Below, piece after piece: positions 33,305-40,691 of a stretch of 64,000 bases of DNA; position 1 is the stretch's first letter, and each line of letters starts with the position of its first letter. Position numbers and translations under genes: made by a program. A model generated the notes under the pieces. The model ran no database searches, was not told where the DNA came from, and saw only the letters and a program-made list of their open reading frames with translations. The stretch is from contig URUY01000014.1 in the NCBI GenBank assembly GCA_900551115.1, positions 1 through 64,000 of the forward strand. The letters are read 5' to 3'. The DNA is from an uncultured Lachnospiraceae bacterium. GTDB lineage: Bacteria; Bacillota; Clostridia; Lachnospirales; Lachnospiraceae.

Positions 33305-35077
33305 TTAAGCCTCTCTGATACCGGATATATCCGCATCGATTGCCATGGAAAAATTGGTATAGTAAACCACAAAACCCGGTTTTGCACCGCCTGGCTTCTT
33401 TACATGTTTTTTCTGTATATAATCTACTTCCACTTTTCCCTGGTCTCTGCCTGCCGAATAGTACGCAGCCAGTCTTGCAGCCTCCTCAAAGGTCGTATCC
33501 GGCATCTCCTCACCGCCCATCCCCTTTACTACCACATGGGAGCCGGGACAGCCTTTTGCATGAAACCACCAATCGCTGCCTGCAGCAAACTTAAAAGTCA
33601 GTTCGTCATTCTGGAAATTATTTTTTCCCACATAGATATCGTAACCATCGCTGCTGATATAGTGAAAAGGCTTACTTGTTATCTTTACTCTTTTACCGCC
33701 GCCTTTTCTTCTGATATAGCCGTTTTCTATCAGCTCTTCTTTTATCTGTACAAGGTCCTCTTCTCCCACTGCAATATCAAGAGCTGCACTAATTGACTGC
33801 AGATGTTCGATTTCCGCCTTTACTTCCTTTGTAAGCTCCGCTAACGCTTCATAGGTCCGCTTCAATTTTCCATACTTATCAAAATATTTCTTTGCATTCT
33901 CACCGGGGGTAAGCCGGGGGTCTAAGGGTATGGTAATCATCTCATCCGTATAATAATTCAGCGCTTCAAAGGATTTTGCACCCTCTTCCACACCATACCC
34001 GTAGGTGTTTATTAACTCGCCGTATATCCGGTAGGTATCCTTTTTTTCCGTATCCTTCATCTGTGCCCGCTGCAGGTCATATTTTTTCACATTACGTTCC
34101 AGTGCGTTCTGTACAATTTTCCGCAAATCAACAGATTTCTGCCGGATTCTGGTAAGGGCATTTTTTTCTGCATAATAGCTTTCCAAAAGAGCAGAAACAG
34201 AAGCACAGGGCTTTAAATAATCACCGTCCCGCTGCTTTTCTGTCTCTCCACATTCTGCCGCGCCATACAGAGTCAGGGGAAACGATGCAAATTCTGTGGG
34301 TTTTCCTTTTACATAGGCTATGGCAGGCGAAAACCTGCCCGCCTTTACGTCCTCCATCATGCCGTCCCATACGCTGTAGAGCTTTTTATAGTCTGCTTCC
34401 GAAAAAGCTGCCGTAGGCTGCTCGCCGTCCAGTCCTGCCCTGTAGCACAGCTCCTGCGCCATAATAGGGGAAATGCCGGTATAGGAGGTGTAAATCGCCT
34501 TAAACACAGGCATGGGCGCCTGCGTAAGCGTTTCTGTAAATTCTTCCCCGCTTGTCTTAAGCGGATTTTTTTTGTGGGTGGTGTCCGTCACAAAATACGG
34601 CTTGCCCGGCAGCACCTCACGCACCGAGCTTACCAGACCGGAAACATGCTTGATACTGTCTATCACCATATCCTTATCATCACAGAAAATAATGTTGCTG
34701 TGCTTGCCCATGATTTCCGCAATCAGCTTTTTTTCACACAAATCGCCCATCTCGTTTAAATGCTCTACGGTGATTGTGATAATACGCTCCAGTCCCGGCT
34801 GACTGATTGCCGTAATCCTTCCGTTCTGCAGATGCTTTCGCAAAAGCATGCAGAAATTGGGCGCCGTCTGAGGACTGGGTTTGTTGTTTTCCGTCAGATA
34901 AATAAGCGGCAGGGACGCCCCTGCCGAAATAAGCAGGCGGCGCTGTCCCTCCGCCCCTTTTATGGTAAGCAGCAGTTCATCCGGCTCCGGCTGGGCAATC
35001 TTGTAAATACGCCCTCCCATAAGGTTGTCCTGCATTTCCTTTACTACGTTTGCTATTGTAATACCATCAAAAGCCAT
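33305..35077 (-). CDS. rqcH: Ribosome quality-control factor RqcH (NFACT family)
   Basis: 590 residues. RqcH binds stalled 50S subunits and directs addition of alanine tails to blocked nascent chains; the family was formerly called fibronectin-binding protein. NFACT-N starts MAFDGITIANVVKEMQDNLMGGRIYKI and includes LLRKHLQNGRI and EIMGKHSNIIF. A long helical coiled-coil middle (about 290-430) is followed by NFACT-R with SSDGYDIYVGKNNFQNDELTFKFA and WWFHAKGCPGSHVVVKG. Preceded by an 80-nt hairpin (35111-35190). Confidence 0.93.
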   Translation of the reverse strand: MAFDGITIANVVKEMQDNLMGGRIYKIAQPEPDELLLTIKGAEGQRRLLISAGASLPLIYLTENNKPSPQTAPNFCMLLRKHLQNGRITAISQPGLERIITITVEHLNEMGDLCEKKLIAEIMGKHSNIIFCDDKDMVIDSIKHVSGLVSSVREVLPGKPYFVTDTTHKKNPLKTSGEEFTETLTQAPMPVFKAIYTSYTGISPIMAQELCYRAGLDGEQPTAAFSEADYKKLYSVWDGMMEDVKAGRFSPAIAYVKGKPTEFASFPLTLYGAAECGETEKQRDGDYLKPCASVSALLESYYAEKNALTRIRQKSVDLRKIVQNALERNVKKYDLQRAQMKDTEKKDTYRIYGELINTYGYGVEEGAKSFEALNYYTDEMITIPLDPRLTPGENAKKYFDKYGKLKRTYEALAELTKEVKAEIEHLQSISAALDIAVGEEDLVQIKEELIENGYIRRKGGGKRVKITSKPFHYISSDGYDIYVGKNNFQNDELTFKFAAGSDWWFHAKGCPGSHVVVKGMGGEEMPDTTFEEAARLAAYYSAGRDQGKVEVDYIQKKHVKKPGGAKPGFVVYYTNFSMAIDADISGIREA

Positions 35078-35110
35078 GGCTTGTTTCCTTTCTTTTCTAT
35101 AAAATATGTG

Positions 35111-35190
35111 TGGCAGAGGCGCTCTGTTGGGATTGGTTTGCAGCTACGTCAAGAAACCTGCAAACCTATCCATACAGAGCTGCCCTGCTA
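35111..35190. repeat. 80-nt long hairpin (imperfect inverted repeat) upstream of rqcH
   Basis: About 29 paired positions in four blocks: UGGCAG/CUGCUA-type outer stem with two bulges, GCUCUGU/ACAGAGC, GGAU/AUCC and GGUUUGCAG/CUGCAAACC, closing a 14-nt loop. No U-tract directly follows on either strand. It could be a structured 5' UTR of rqcH, a small RNA or a repeat-family element. Family not recognised. Confidence 0.6.
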
Positions 35191-35195
35191 CAAAT

Positions 35196-36998
35196 TTACA
35201 GCAAATGACATTTTTTAGCCAGCTTCACAAGCAGGTATCCTTTGGGGAGTGCCCGAAGCTCTGCTTCGCTGATGCCTTTTAACACGATTTCCAATACAAA
35301 GTACACAATGGCGCCTACAAGGACTGCCGGGAACAGGGCAAGCATATTGGACATATGGGACGGATACTGTCCTGCATGAAGCAGATAAGCAATACCCTGA
35401 TAGGTACCGAACGCTGCCGCTCCCATAAAAGCCGCCGCTACAAGGGGCGTTACAAAGGTACGGAATATCTCCTGCCTATATCCCATGTATCTTCGGATGG
35501 AAAGCTGATTTAAGATGCACATCATGCCCGAATAAACCAGCATGGCAATCACCAGACTATACAAATCCATATCGGTAAAGTATAAGAGGCCGCTTACCGT
35601 AACAGTCTGCACCACAAGGGAAATGGCCGCATTGTGTACCGGCACCTTTACCTTGCCGATACCCTGTAATACAGTGTTTGTAAGTGTTGACAGGGAGTAG
35701 AAGATAACGGATGCGGAAAGCGCCATAAGCAGCTTTGACGCCGTATCAACAGACTCTTTCTGTGCAAATAAAAGCCATGTAATGGGGCGTGCCAGCACGC
35801 CGATTCCCACTGCTGCCGGAATGGCTATCAGCATGGTGGTCTTGACTGCCTGCCCCGTTTTTTCTCTGGCTCCGTCCATATCCCCCTGTCCTATCCTGGC
35901 AGATATGCTTGGCAGAATGGCTGAGGCCATAGCCGAGGAAATGGCAATGGGAATATTGGAAATCACCACCGCCTTACCTGAAAAAATACCGTATCCGGTA
36001 GAGGCTTGCGCGTTGGTCATCCCCTTTGTAAGGGTACATATCCATAAATAAACCGTCTGGTTTAGAAAAGTACTCAGATTGTAAATGGCTGTGCTTAAAA
36101 TAAAGGGGACAACTACGCTGCTTACTGTTTTTAAAATGATTCCGTAGCTTTCTTCCTCATGCCTGTCGCGGGCAATTCTTCTCTTTATGGTCCTTTTATT
36201 CAGTCCGTAAATCCCCCACATAAAAAGCAGGGCTGCCGCCACGCCTGCACAGGTACCCAGCGCGCTTCCCACTGCACCGTAGGTGGCATGCTTTGTATTA
36301 TGCGCCGTCTGCTCTGCATTCAGTGCATAAACAGGATTGCCGTCCTCATCAAGTATCACGCCGCCCTCTGCATCAAGTGCCGCATCCGCCATCTCCTGTA
36401 CCACCTCACCGCCAAAGCTTACCGAATAATCCTCATTTAAGGTATACTTCTCCGTGCCGTGAAGCATGGCCACAATCAGCAGATATGCTGCACCAATGCT
36501 GACTACGGCATTTAATATCTGCTCTAAAATCTGGGAAACCGAGGTCTGTACCATAGTGCGGTGTGCCTGAAAATATCCCCGCAGTACACCCAGTATACCA
36601 TATAAAAAGACCGTGGGCGAAAAGACGCGAAGCACCGTTACCGCCGGTCCCTTTGTAAGCCATCCTGCACAAAAAAAGAGTACAAGGCTGGCAATGCCGC
36701 CCACTGCCAGTACATACCACAATGCACACTTAAATATGCGGTGCGCATTAATATAATCCTGAACGGAAAGCTTCTGTGCGATTACCTTGGAAATGGCAGA
36801 AGGAATGCTGTAGGAAGAAATTAAAAGAATAATCGTATAGACATTAAAGGCCGTCTGATAATAGCCATTGCCTTCATCACCGATAACAGCAGTTAAAGGA
36901 CTCCTGTAAAGGAGTCCTATCATTCTGCATATAATACCGGCGGCTGCCAGTATTCCGGCCTGTATAATAAATCCATCTTTTTTACTGCTCTTACCCAT
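35196..36998 (-). CDS. Polysaccharide/lipid flippase of the MOP superfamily (SpoVB/MurJ-like)
   Basis: 600 residues with about 14 hydrophobic segments. It opens MGKSSKKDGFIIQAGILAAAGIICRMIGLLYRSPLTAVIGDEGNGYYQTAFNVY, the usual start of Firmicutes SpoVB/YtgP-type transporters (R-x-IG-x-x-YR-x-P and GDEGNGYY). Such proteins flip lipid-linked precursors such as lipid II across the membrane. A ~60-residue loop near residues 190-245 (EDYSVSFGGEVVQEMADAALDAEGG) is longer than usual for the family. Not certain whether it serves vegetative wall, cortex or capsule. Starts 20 bp after the glgA region, reading the same way as rqcH. Confidence 0.85.
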   Translation of the reverse strand: MGKSSKKDGFIIQAGILAAAGIICRMIGLLYRSPLTAVIGDEGNGYYQTAFNVYTIILLISSYSIPSAISKVIAQKLSVQDYINAHRIFKCALWYVLAVGGIASLVLFFCAGWLTKGPAVTVLRVFSPTVFLYGILGVLRGYFQAHRTMVQTSVSQILEQILNAVVSIGAAYLLIVAMLHGTEKYTLNEDYSVSFGGEVVQEMADAALDAEGGVILDEDGNPVYALNAEQTAHNTKHATYGAVGSALGTCAGVAAALLFMWGIYGLNKRTIKRRIARDRHEEESYGIILKTVSSVVVPFILSTAIYNLSTFLNQTVYLWICTLTKGMTNAQASTGYGIFSGKAVVISNIPIAISSAMASAILPSISARIGQGDMDGAREKTGQAVKTTMLIAIPAAVGIGVLARPITWLLFAQKESVDTASKLLMALSASVIFYSLSTLTNTVLQGIGKVKVPVHNAAISLVVQTVTVSGLLYFTDMDLYSLVIAMLVYSGMMCILNQLSIRRYMGYRQEIFRTFVTPLVAAAFMGAAAFGTYQGIAYLLHAGQYPSHMSNMLALFPAVLVGAIVYFVLEIVLKGISEAELRALPKGYLLVKLAKKCHLL

Positions 36999-37018
36999 AT
37001 TTACATCCTGCCCGGAAC

Positions 37019-38464
37019 TCAGCCAATCAGCCAGTCATACATCTCCTGATATTTGCCTGCCGATACCTGCCAGGAAAAATCAGCAGCCATGCCCCGGTCG
37101 ACAATCTTGTTCCATTCTCTTTTCTTATCGTAATATATGTGTTCCGCATACCGGATAGTCCGAAGCATCTCATGGGCATTGTAATTGGCAAAGGAAAAGC
37201 CCGTTCCGGTACTCTCGTATTCATTGTAAGGCGCTACCGTATCCTTCAGCCCGCCGGTTTCCCTGACAATGGGCACCGTACCGTAACGCAGCGCCATAAG
37301 CTGGCTCAAGCCGCAGGGTTCAAACAAAGAAGGCATCAGGAATGCATCGCAGGACGCATATATCTTATGTGATAAGTCCTCTGAATAATAAATATTGGCA
37401 GACACCTTATCCGCGTATTTCCAGTCAAAATGGCGGAACATATTCTCGTAACGCTCTTCGCCCGTACCTAACACCACAATCTGCACATTATCCTGACAAA
37501 GCTCATCCATAATATAGGCAATCAAATCAAAGCCCTTCTGATCCGTAAGCCTTGAAACGATTCCAATCATGAATTTCTTATCATCCTGTGTCAGATTCAG
37601 TTCCTTTTGCAGGGCACGTTTATTTTTTATCTTCTCCTTCCGGAAGCTGACCGCATCATACGGATAGGGAATATAAGTATCCTTTGCCGGACTGTACTCA
37701 TCATAATCAATACCGTTTACAATACCGCGCAGATCATGTGCCCTGGCATTTAAAAGTCCGTTCAATCCTTCTCCGTAAAATTCTGTCTTAATCTCTTCCG
37801 CATAGGTATCGCTTACCGTTGTAATGGCATCTGCAAACACCAGTCCGCCCTTGAGCAGATTGGCATCCTTGTATGCCTCCAGCTTATCCGGCGTAAAATA
37901 GTAATCAGGCAGGCCTGTAATATCCTGTACTGCCTTCACATCCCATTTTCCCTGGAACTTTAAATTATGAATCGTCATAATCGACTTGGTTCCCCAGAAA
38001 AACGGATTGCCCCTGAAACGTTCCTTTAAATATACCGGAATCAGTCCGGTCTGCCAGTCATGGCAATGCACCACATCCGGTTGAAAATCAATAAGCGGCA
38101 GTGCCGAAAGCGCCGCTTTTGAAAAGTAAGCATACTTTTCTATCTCATACAGCGCATTGTCCCCATAGGGCTTAAAACCGCCGAAATATTGCTCGTTGTC
38201 AATAAAATAATATTTGATGCCGTCTGCTTCTGCTTCCAAAATCCCTACATATACCTCATGCCAGTTAAAATCCATATAAAAATGGGTAACGTATTTTAGC
38301 TTCTCCTGCATCTGCGGCTTCATACAGGTATATCTGGGAATCATAACCCGCACGTCATAATATTCCTTATCCAAACACTTTGGCAGAGAGCCTACAACGT
38401 CAGCAAGCCCGCCGGTCTTAATAAAGGGTACTCCTTCCGATGCAACAAACAAAACCTTCTTCAT
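37019..38464 (-). CDS. glgA: Glycogen synthase
   Basis: Adds glucose from ADP-glucose to the non-reducing end of glycogen. 481 residues from ATG 38464 (MKKVLFVASEGVPFIKTGGLADVVGSLPK); the frame is open 19 codons further upstream but without family similarity. GT5 family: KTGGLADVVG contains the ADP-glucose lysine, HCHDWQTGLIPVYLK follows, and the C-terminal GT-B lobe has SLFEPCGLSQLMALRYGTVPIVRETGGLKDTV with the catalytic Glu. No other glg genes are in the window, so it is not in the classical glgBCDAP cluster. Confidence 0.95.
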   Translation of the reverse strand: MKKVLFVASEGVPFIKTGGLADVVGSLPKCLDKEYYDVRVMIPRYTCMKPQMQEKLKYVTHFYMDFNWHEVYVGILEAEADGIKYYFIDNEQYFGGFKPYGDNALYEIEKYAYFSKAALSALPLIDFQPDVVHCHDWQTGLIPVYLKERFRGNPFFWGTKSIMTIHNLKFQGKWDVKAVQDITGLPDYYFTPDKLEAYKDANLLKGGLVFADAITTVSDTYAEEIKTEFYGEGLNGLLNARAHDLRGIVNGIDYDEYSPAKDTYIPYPYDAVSFRKEKIKNKRALQKELNLTQDDKKFMIGIVSRLTDQKGFDLIAYIMDELCQDNVQIVVLGTGEERYENMFRHFDWKYADKVSANIYYSEDLSHKIYASCDAFLMPSLFEPCGLSQLMALRYGTVPIVRETGGLKDTVAPYNEYESTGTGFSFANYNAHEMLRTIRYAEHIYYDKKREWNKIVDRGMAADFSWQVSAGKYQEMYDWLIG

Positions 38465-38529
38465 TGAAACGCCTCCCGAAACAAACTGTATTTTCTTTAT
38501 TATACAACATGAAAGGCGCATTTAAAAGA

Positions 38530-39048
38530 CTAATTTCTGTATTTCAACCTTATTCTGTCTGCAATCAGAGCTATAAATTCGGAATTGGTCGGCTTTCCTT
38601 TTCCCGTATTGATTGTATACCCAAACAGAGCGTCTAAGGTCTCCATTCTTCCTCTGCTCCATGCCACCTCAATGGCATGCCGGATAGCCCTTTCCACACG
38701 GCTTGGTGTAGTCCCGAATTTCTTTGCAATGGTGGGATACAGGATTTTGGTAATGGAACTGAGCATGGAATTGTCCTCCACCGCCATCATAATGGATTCC
38801 CTCAAATACTGGTATCCCTTGATATGTGCCGGCACGCCGATTTCATGTATCATATCCGTCACATCCTGCTCCAAATCCCGCTCTTCTGTCCTTTTTACTA
38901 TCTCTGCGCTGTTTTTTGCCTGAATCTCCTTTTTTCCGGAGGGTACTGTAATCATAATCTGAAATTCCTTGTCGGTACTCATCAGCTGACCGATTATTTT
39001 GTACAGTTTTTCATTATCTTTGGTAGTCAACACGTTAAGCTGTTCCAT
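38530..39048 (-). CDS. Stand-alone Spo0A effector-domain protein (no receiver)
   Basis: 172 residues. Residues about 65-172 match the Spo0A C-terminal DNA-binding domain very closely: IHEIGVPAHIKGYQYLRESIMMAVE, LYPTIAKKFGTTPSRVERAIRHAIEVAWSRG, LFGYT and GKPTNSEFIALIADRIRLK. The usual phosphoreceiver domain is missing; in its place are 65 residues (MEQLNVLTTKDNEKLYKIIGQLM onwards) with no receiver motifs. Could bind 0A-box DNA independent of phosphorylation, or compete with full-length Spo0A. Good GGAGG site. Its promoter is embedded in a 36-bp inverted repeat. Not the normal spo0A gene, which usually follows spoIVB. Confidence 0.88.
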   Translation of the reverse strand: MEQLNVLTTKDNEKLYKIIGQLMSTDKEFQIMITVPSGKKEIQAKNSAEIVKRTEERDLEQDVTDMIHEIGVPAHIKGYQYLRESIMMAVEDNSMLSSITKILYPTIAKKFGTTPSRVERAIRHAIEVAWSRGRMETLDALFGYTINTGKGKPTNSEFIALIADRIRLKYRN

Positions 39049-39070
39049 GAAAAAACCTCCATATTTTACA

Positions 39071-39116
39071 AAACTCTATCACACTCATTATAATGTGATA
39101 GAGTTTGCAACTTCAA
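39071..39116 (-). promoter_or_regulatory. Promoter with operator-like inverted repeat, Spo0A-domain gene
   Basis: Minus strand TTGAAG (39116-39111), 18-bp spacer, TATAAT (39092-39087), 40 bp before the ATG. The -10 lies in the centre of a perfect 13-bp inverted repeat, AAACTCTATCACA/TGTGATAGAGTTT (39071-39083 and 39094-39106). A repressor bound there would block the promoter. The arms do not resemble the TGTCGAA Spo0A box. A hairpin in RNA is also possible. Confidence 0.65.
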
Positions 39117-39147
39117 CAGATACGCATCGTATTTATTCTACAAATTT

Positions 39148-40533
39148 TTATAATAATCTGCGTCCCATAAGCACGCCCATGGCAGAAGCCATCATCAGTC
39201 CTCTGGTCCAGCCGCTGGAATCTCCCAGACAGTAAAGGCCCTTTACGTTGGTATTTAACTCCGCATCCATTTTTACCTTATTGCTGTAAAATTTCAGTTC
39301 GGGAGAATATAAAAGGGTCTCCGTTCCTGCAAAGCCCGGCACCACATGGTCTACAGCCTGAATAAAATTAATAATGTTCATCATGGCGCGGTAAGGCATT
39401 GCCGCCGTAATATCGCCTGCTACGGCATCCGGCAGAGTCGGCTTTACATTGCTTTGGGACAGCTCCTTCTGCCAGGTTCTTTTTCCGTCCAGAATATCCC
39501 CGTAACGCTGCACCATAATCTGTCCCGCTCCCAGCATATTGGTAAGCTCGCCCACCTTCTGTGCATAGGCAATCGGCTGGTTAAAGGGCTCCGTAAAATT
39601 GTGGGAACACAGAATTGCCAGATTGGTGTTGTCAGATTTTAAATTTTTGTAGGAGTGACCGTTTACCACCGCCAGACCGCCGTCATAATTTTCCTGACTT
39701 ACAAAGCCGCCCGGATTCTGACAGAATGTACGGACTTTGTTTTTAAACGGATGCGGATAACCAATCAGCTTGGACTCATAGAGTACGTTATTGACCTCCT
39801 CCATGATTTCATTGCGCACCTCTACCCTGACGCCGATATCCACCGTACCCGGCTTATGGGCAATATCATATCTGGCACAGATATTCTGCAGCCAGTCCGC
39901 ACCACGCCTGCCGGTTGCCATAACTACGCTTTCTGCCTCATAAGAATACCGGCTGCCTTTGCATGTGGCGACAACGCCTTTGCATACGCCGTCCTCCATA
40001 AGCAAATCCTCACAGCTATAGCCAAAAAGAATCTCTGCCCCATGCTCTGTTAACCAGTTTTCTATGGCCAGATAAATCTGCTGCGCCTTTTCCGTCCCCA
40101 GATGTCTGATGGGACAGTCCACCAGCTTAAGGCCTGCCTGAATGGCACGCTTTCTGATATCCTTTACCTTTTCCGTATTGCCAAGCCCTTCCACATGGGA
40201 ATCCGCTCCAAACTCCAAATAGATTTTATCCGTATAATCAATAAGCTCCTGCGCAAAGGCCTCCCCTACCAGAGAGGGGAAATCACCGCCCACCTCGCAG
40301 CTTAAGGAAAGCTTTCCGTCAGAAAAAGCGCCTGCTCCCGAAAAACCTGTCGTAATATTACAGGGCTCACAGCCTACACATTTTTTTGTTTTAACCTTCG
40401 GGCAGCTTCTCTGTTCCACGGCTTTTCCTTTTTCCAACATCAGAATCCGCTTTTTACTGCCGTTTTTCAGCATCTCCAGCGCTGTAAAAATACCTGCCGG
40501 CCCGGCTCCCACAATAATTACATCATATTTCAT
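39148..40533 (-). CDS. NAD(P)/FAD-dependent oxidoreductase (COG2509-like)
   Basis: 461 residues from ATG 40533, 7 bases after GAGAGG; an ATG two codons earlier is possible. The N-terminal Rossmann fold YDVIIVGAGPAGIFTALEML is followed by a cysteine-rich segment RSCPKVKTKKCVGCEPCNITTGFSGAGAFSDGKL, typical of this widespread uncharacterised family, and by GRRGADWLQ and the FAD-closing LYCLGDSSGWTRGLMMASAMGVLMG near the C-terminus. The four closely spaced cysteines may bind metal or a cluster. Substrate unknown. Confidence 0.85.
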   Translation of the reverse strand: MKYDVIIVGAGPAGIFTALEMLKNGSKKRILMLEKGKAVEQRSCPKVKTKKCVGCEPCNITTGFSGAGAFSDGKLSLSCEVGGDFPSLVGEAFAQELIDYTDKIYLEFGADSHVEGLGNTEKVKDIRKRAIQAGLKLVDCPIRHLGTEKAQQIYLAIENWLTEHGAEILFGYSCEDLLMEDGVCKGVVATCKGSRYSYEAESVVMATGRRGADWLQNICARYDIAHKPGTVDIGVRVEVRNEIMEEVNNVLYESKLIGYPHPFKNKVRTFCQNPGGFVSQENYDGGLAVVNGHSYKNLKSDNTNLAILCSHNFTEPFNQPIAYAQKVGELTNMLGAGQIMVQRYGDILDGKRTWQKELSQSNVKPTLPDAVAGDITAAMPYRAMMNIINFIQAVDHVVPGFAGTETLLYSPELKFYSNKVKMDAELNTNVKGLYCLGDSSGWTRGLMMASAMGVLMGRRLL

Positions 40534-40581
40534 ACCCATACCTCTCTTTCCTTCCTGTGCTGCCCAAATGCCGTCAATCGC

Positions 40582-40619
40582 AAAAAGGAGCATAATACAT
40601 TTGTATTATACTCCTTTTT
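40582..40619. terminator. Bidirectional intrinsic terminator after the glycosidase operon
   Basis: Arms AAAAAGGAG and ATAATAC pair with GTATTAT and CTCCTTTTT with one mismatch, so both strands end in a U-tract. It closes the minus-strand operon ending with the GH35 gene and separates it from the oxidoreductase. Confidence 0.8.
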
Positions 40620-40691
40620 CGGCCAATGCTCCAGCATCTCTTTCATGAATATTCTTCACGAATATCCCGGCATCAGGTTTCCTGTGTCACT

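Noticed and set aside
39071..39106. Inverted repeat as terminator of the FAD oxidoreductase
   Set aside because: It lies upstream of the Spo0A-domain gene and encloses a good -10 box. The oxidoreductase stop at 39148 is downstream in the opposite sense, so the dyad does not follow that gene on its own transcript with a U-tract.
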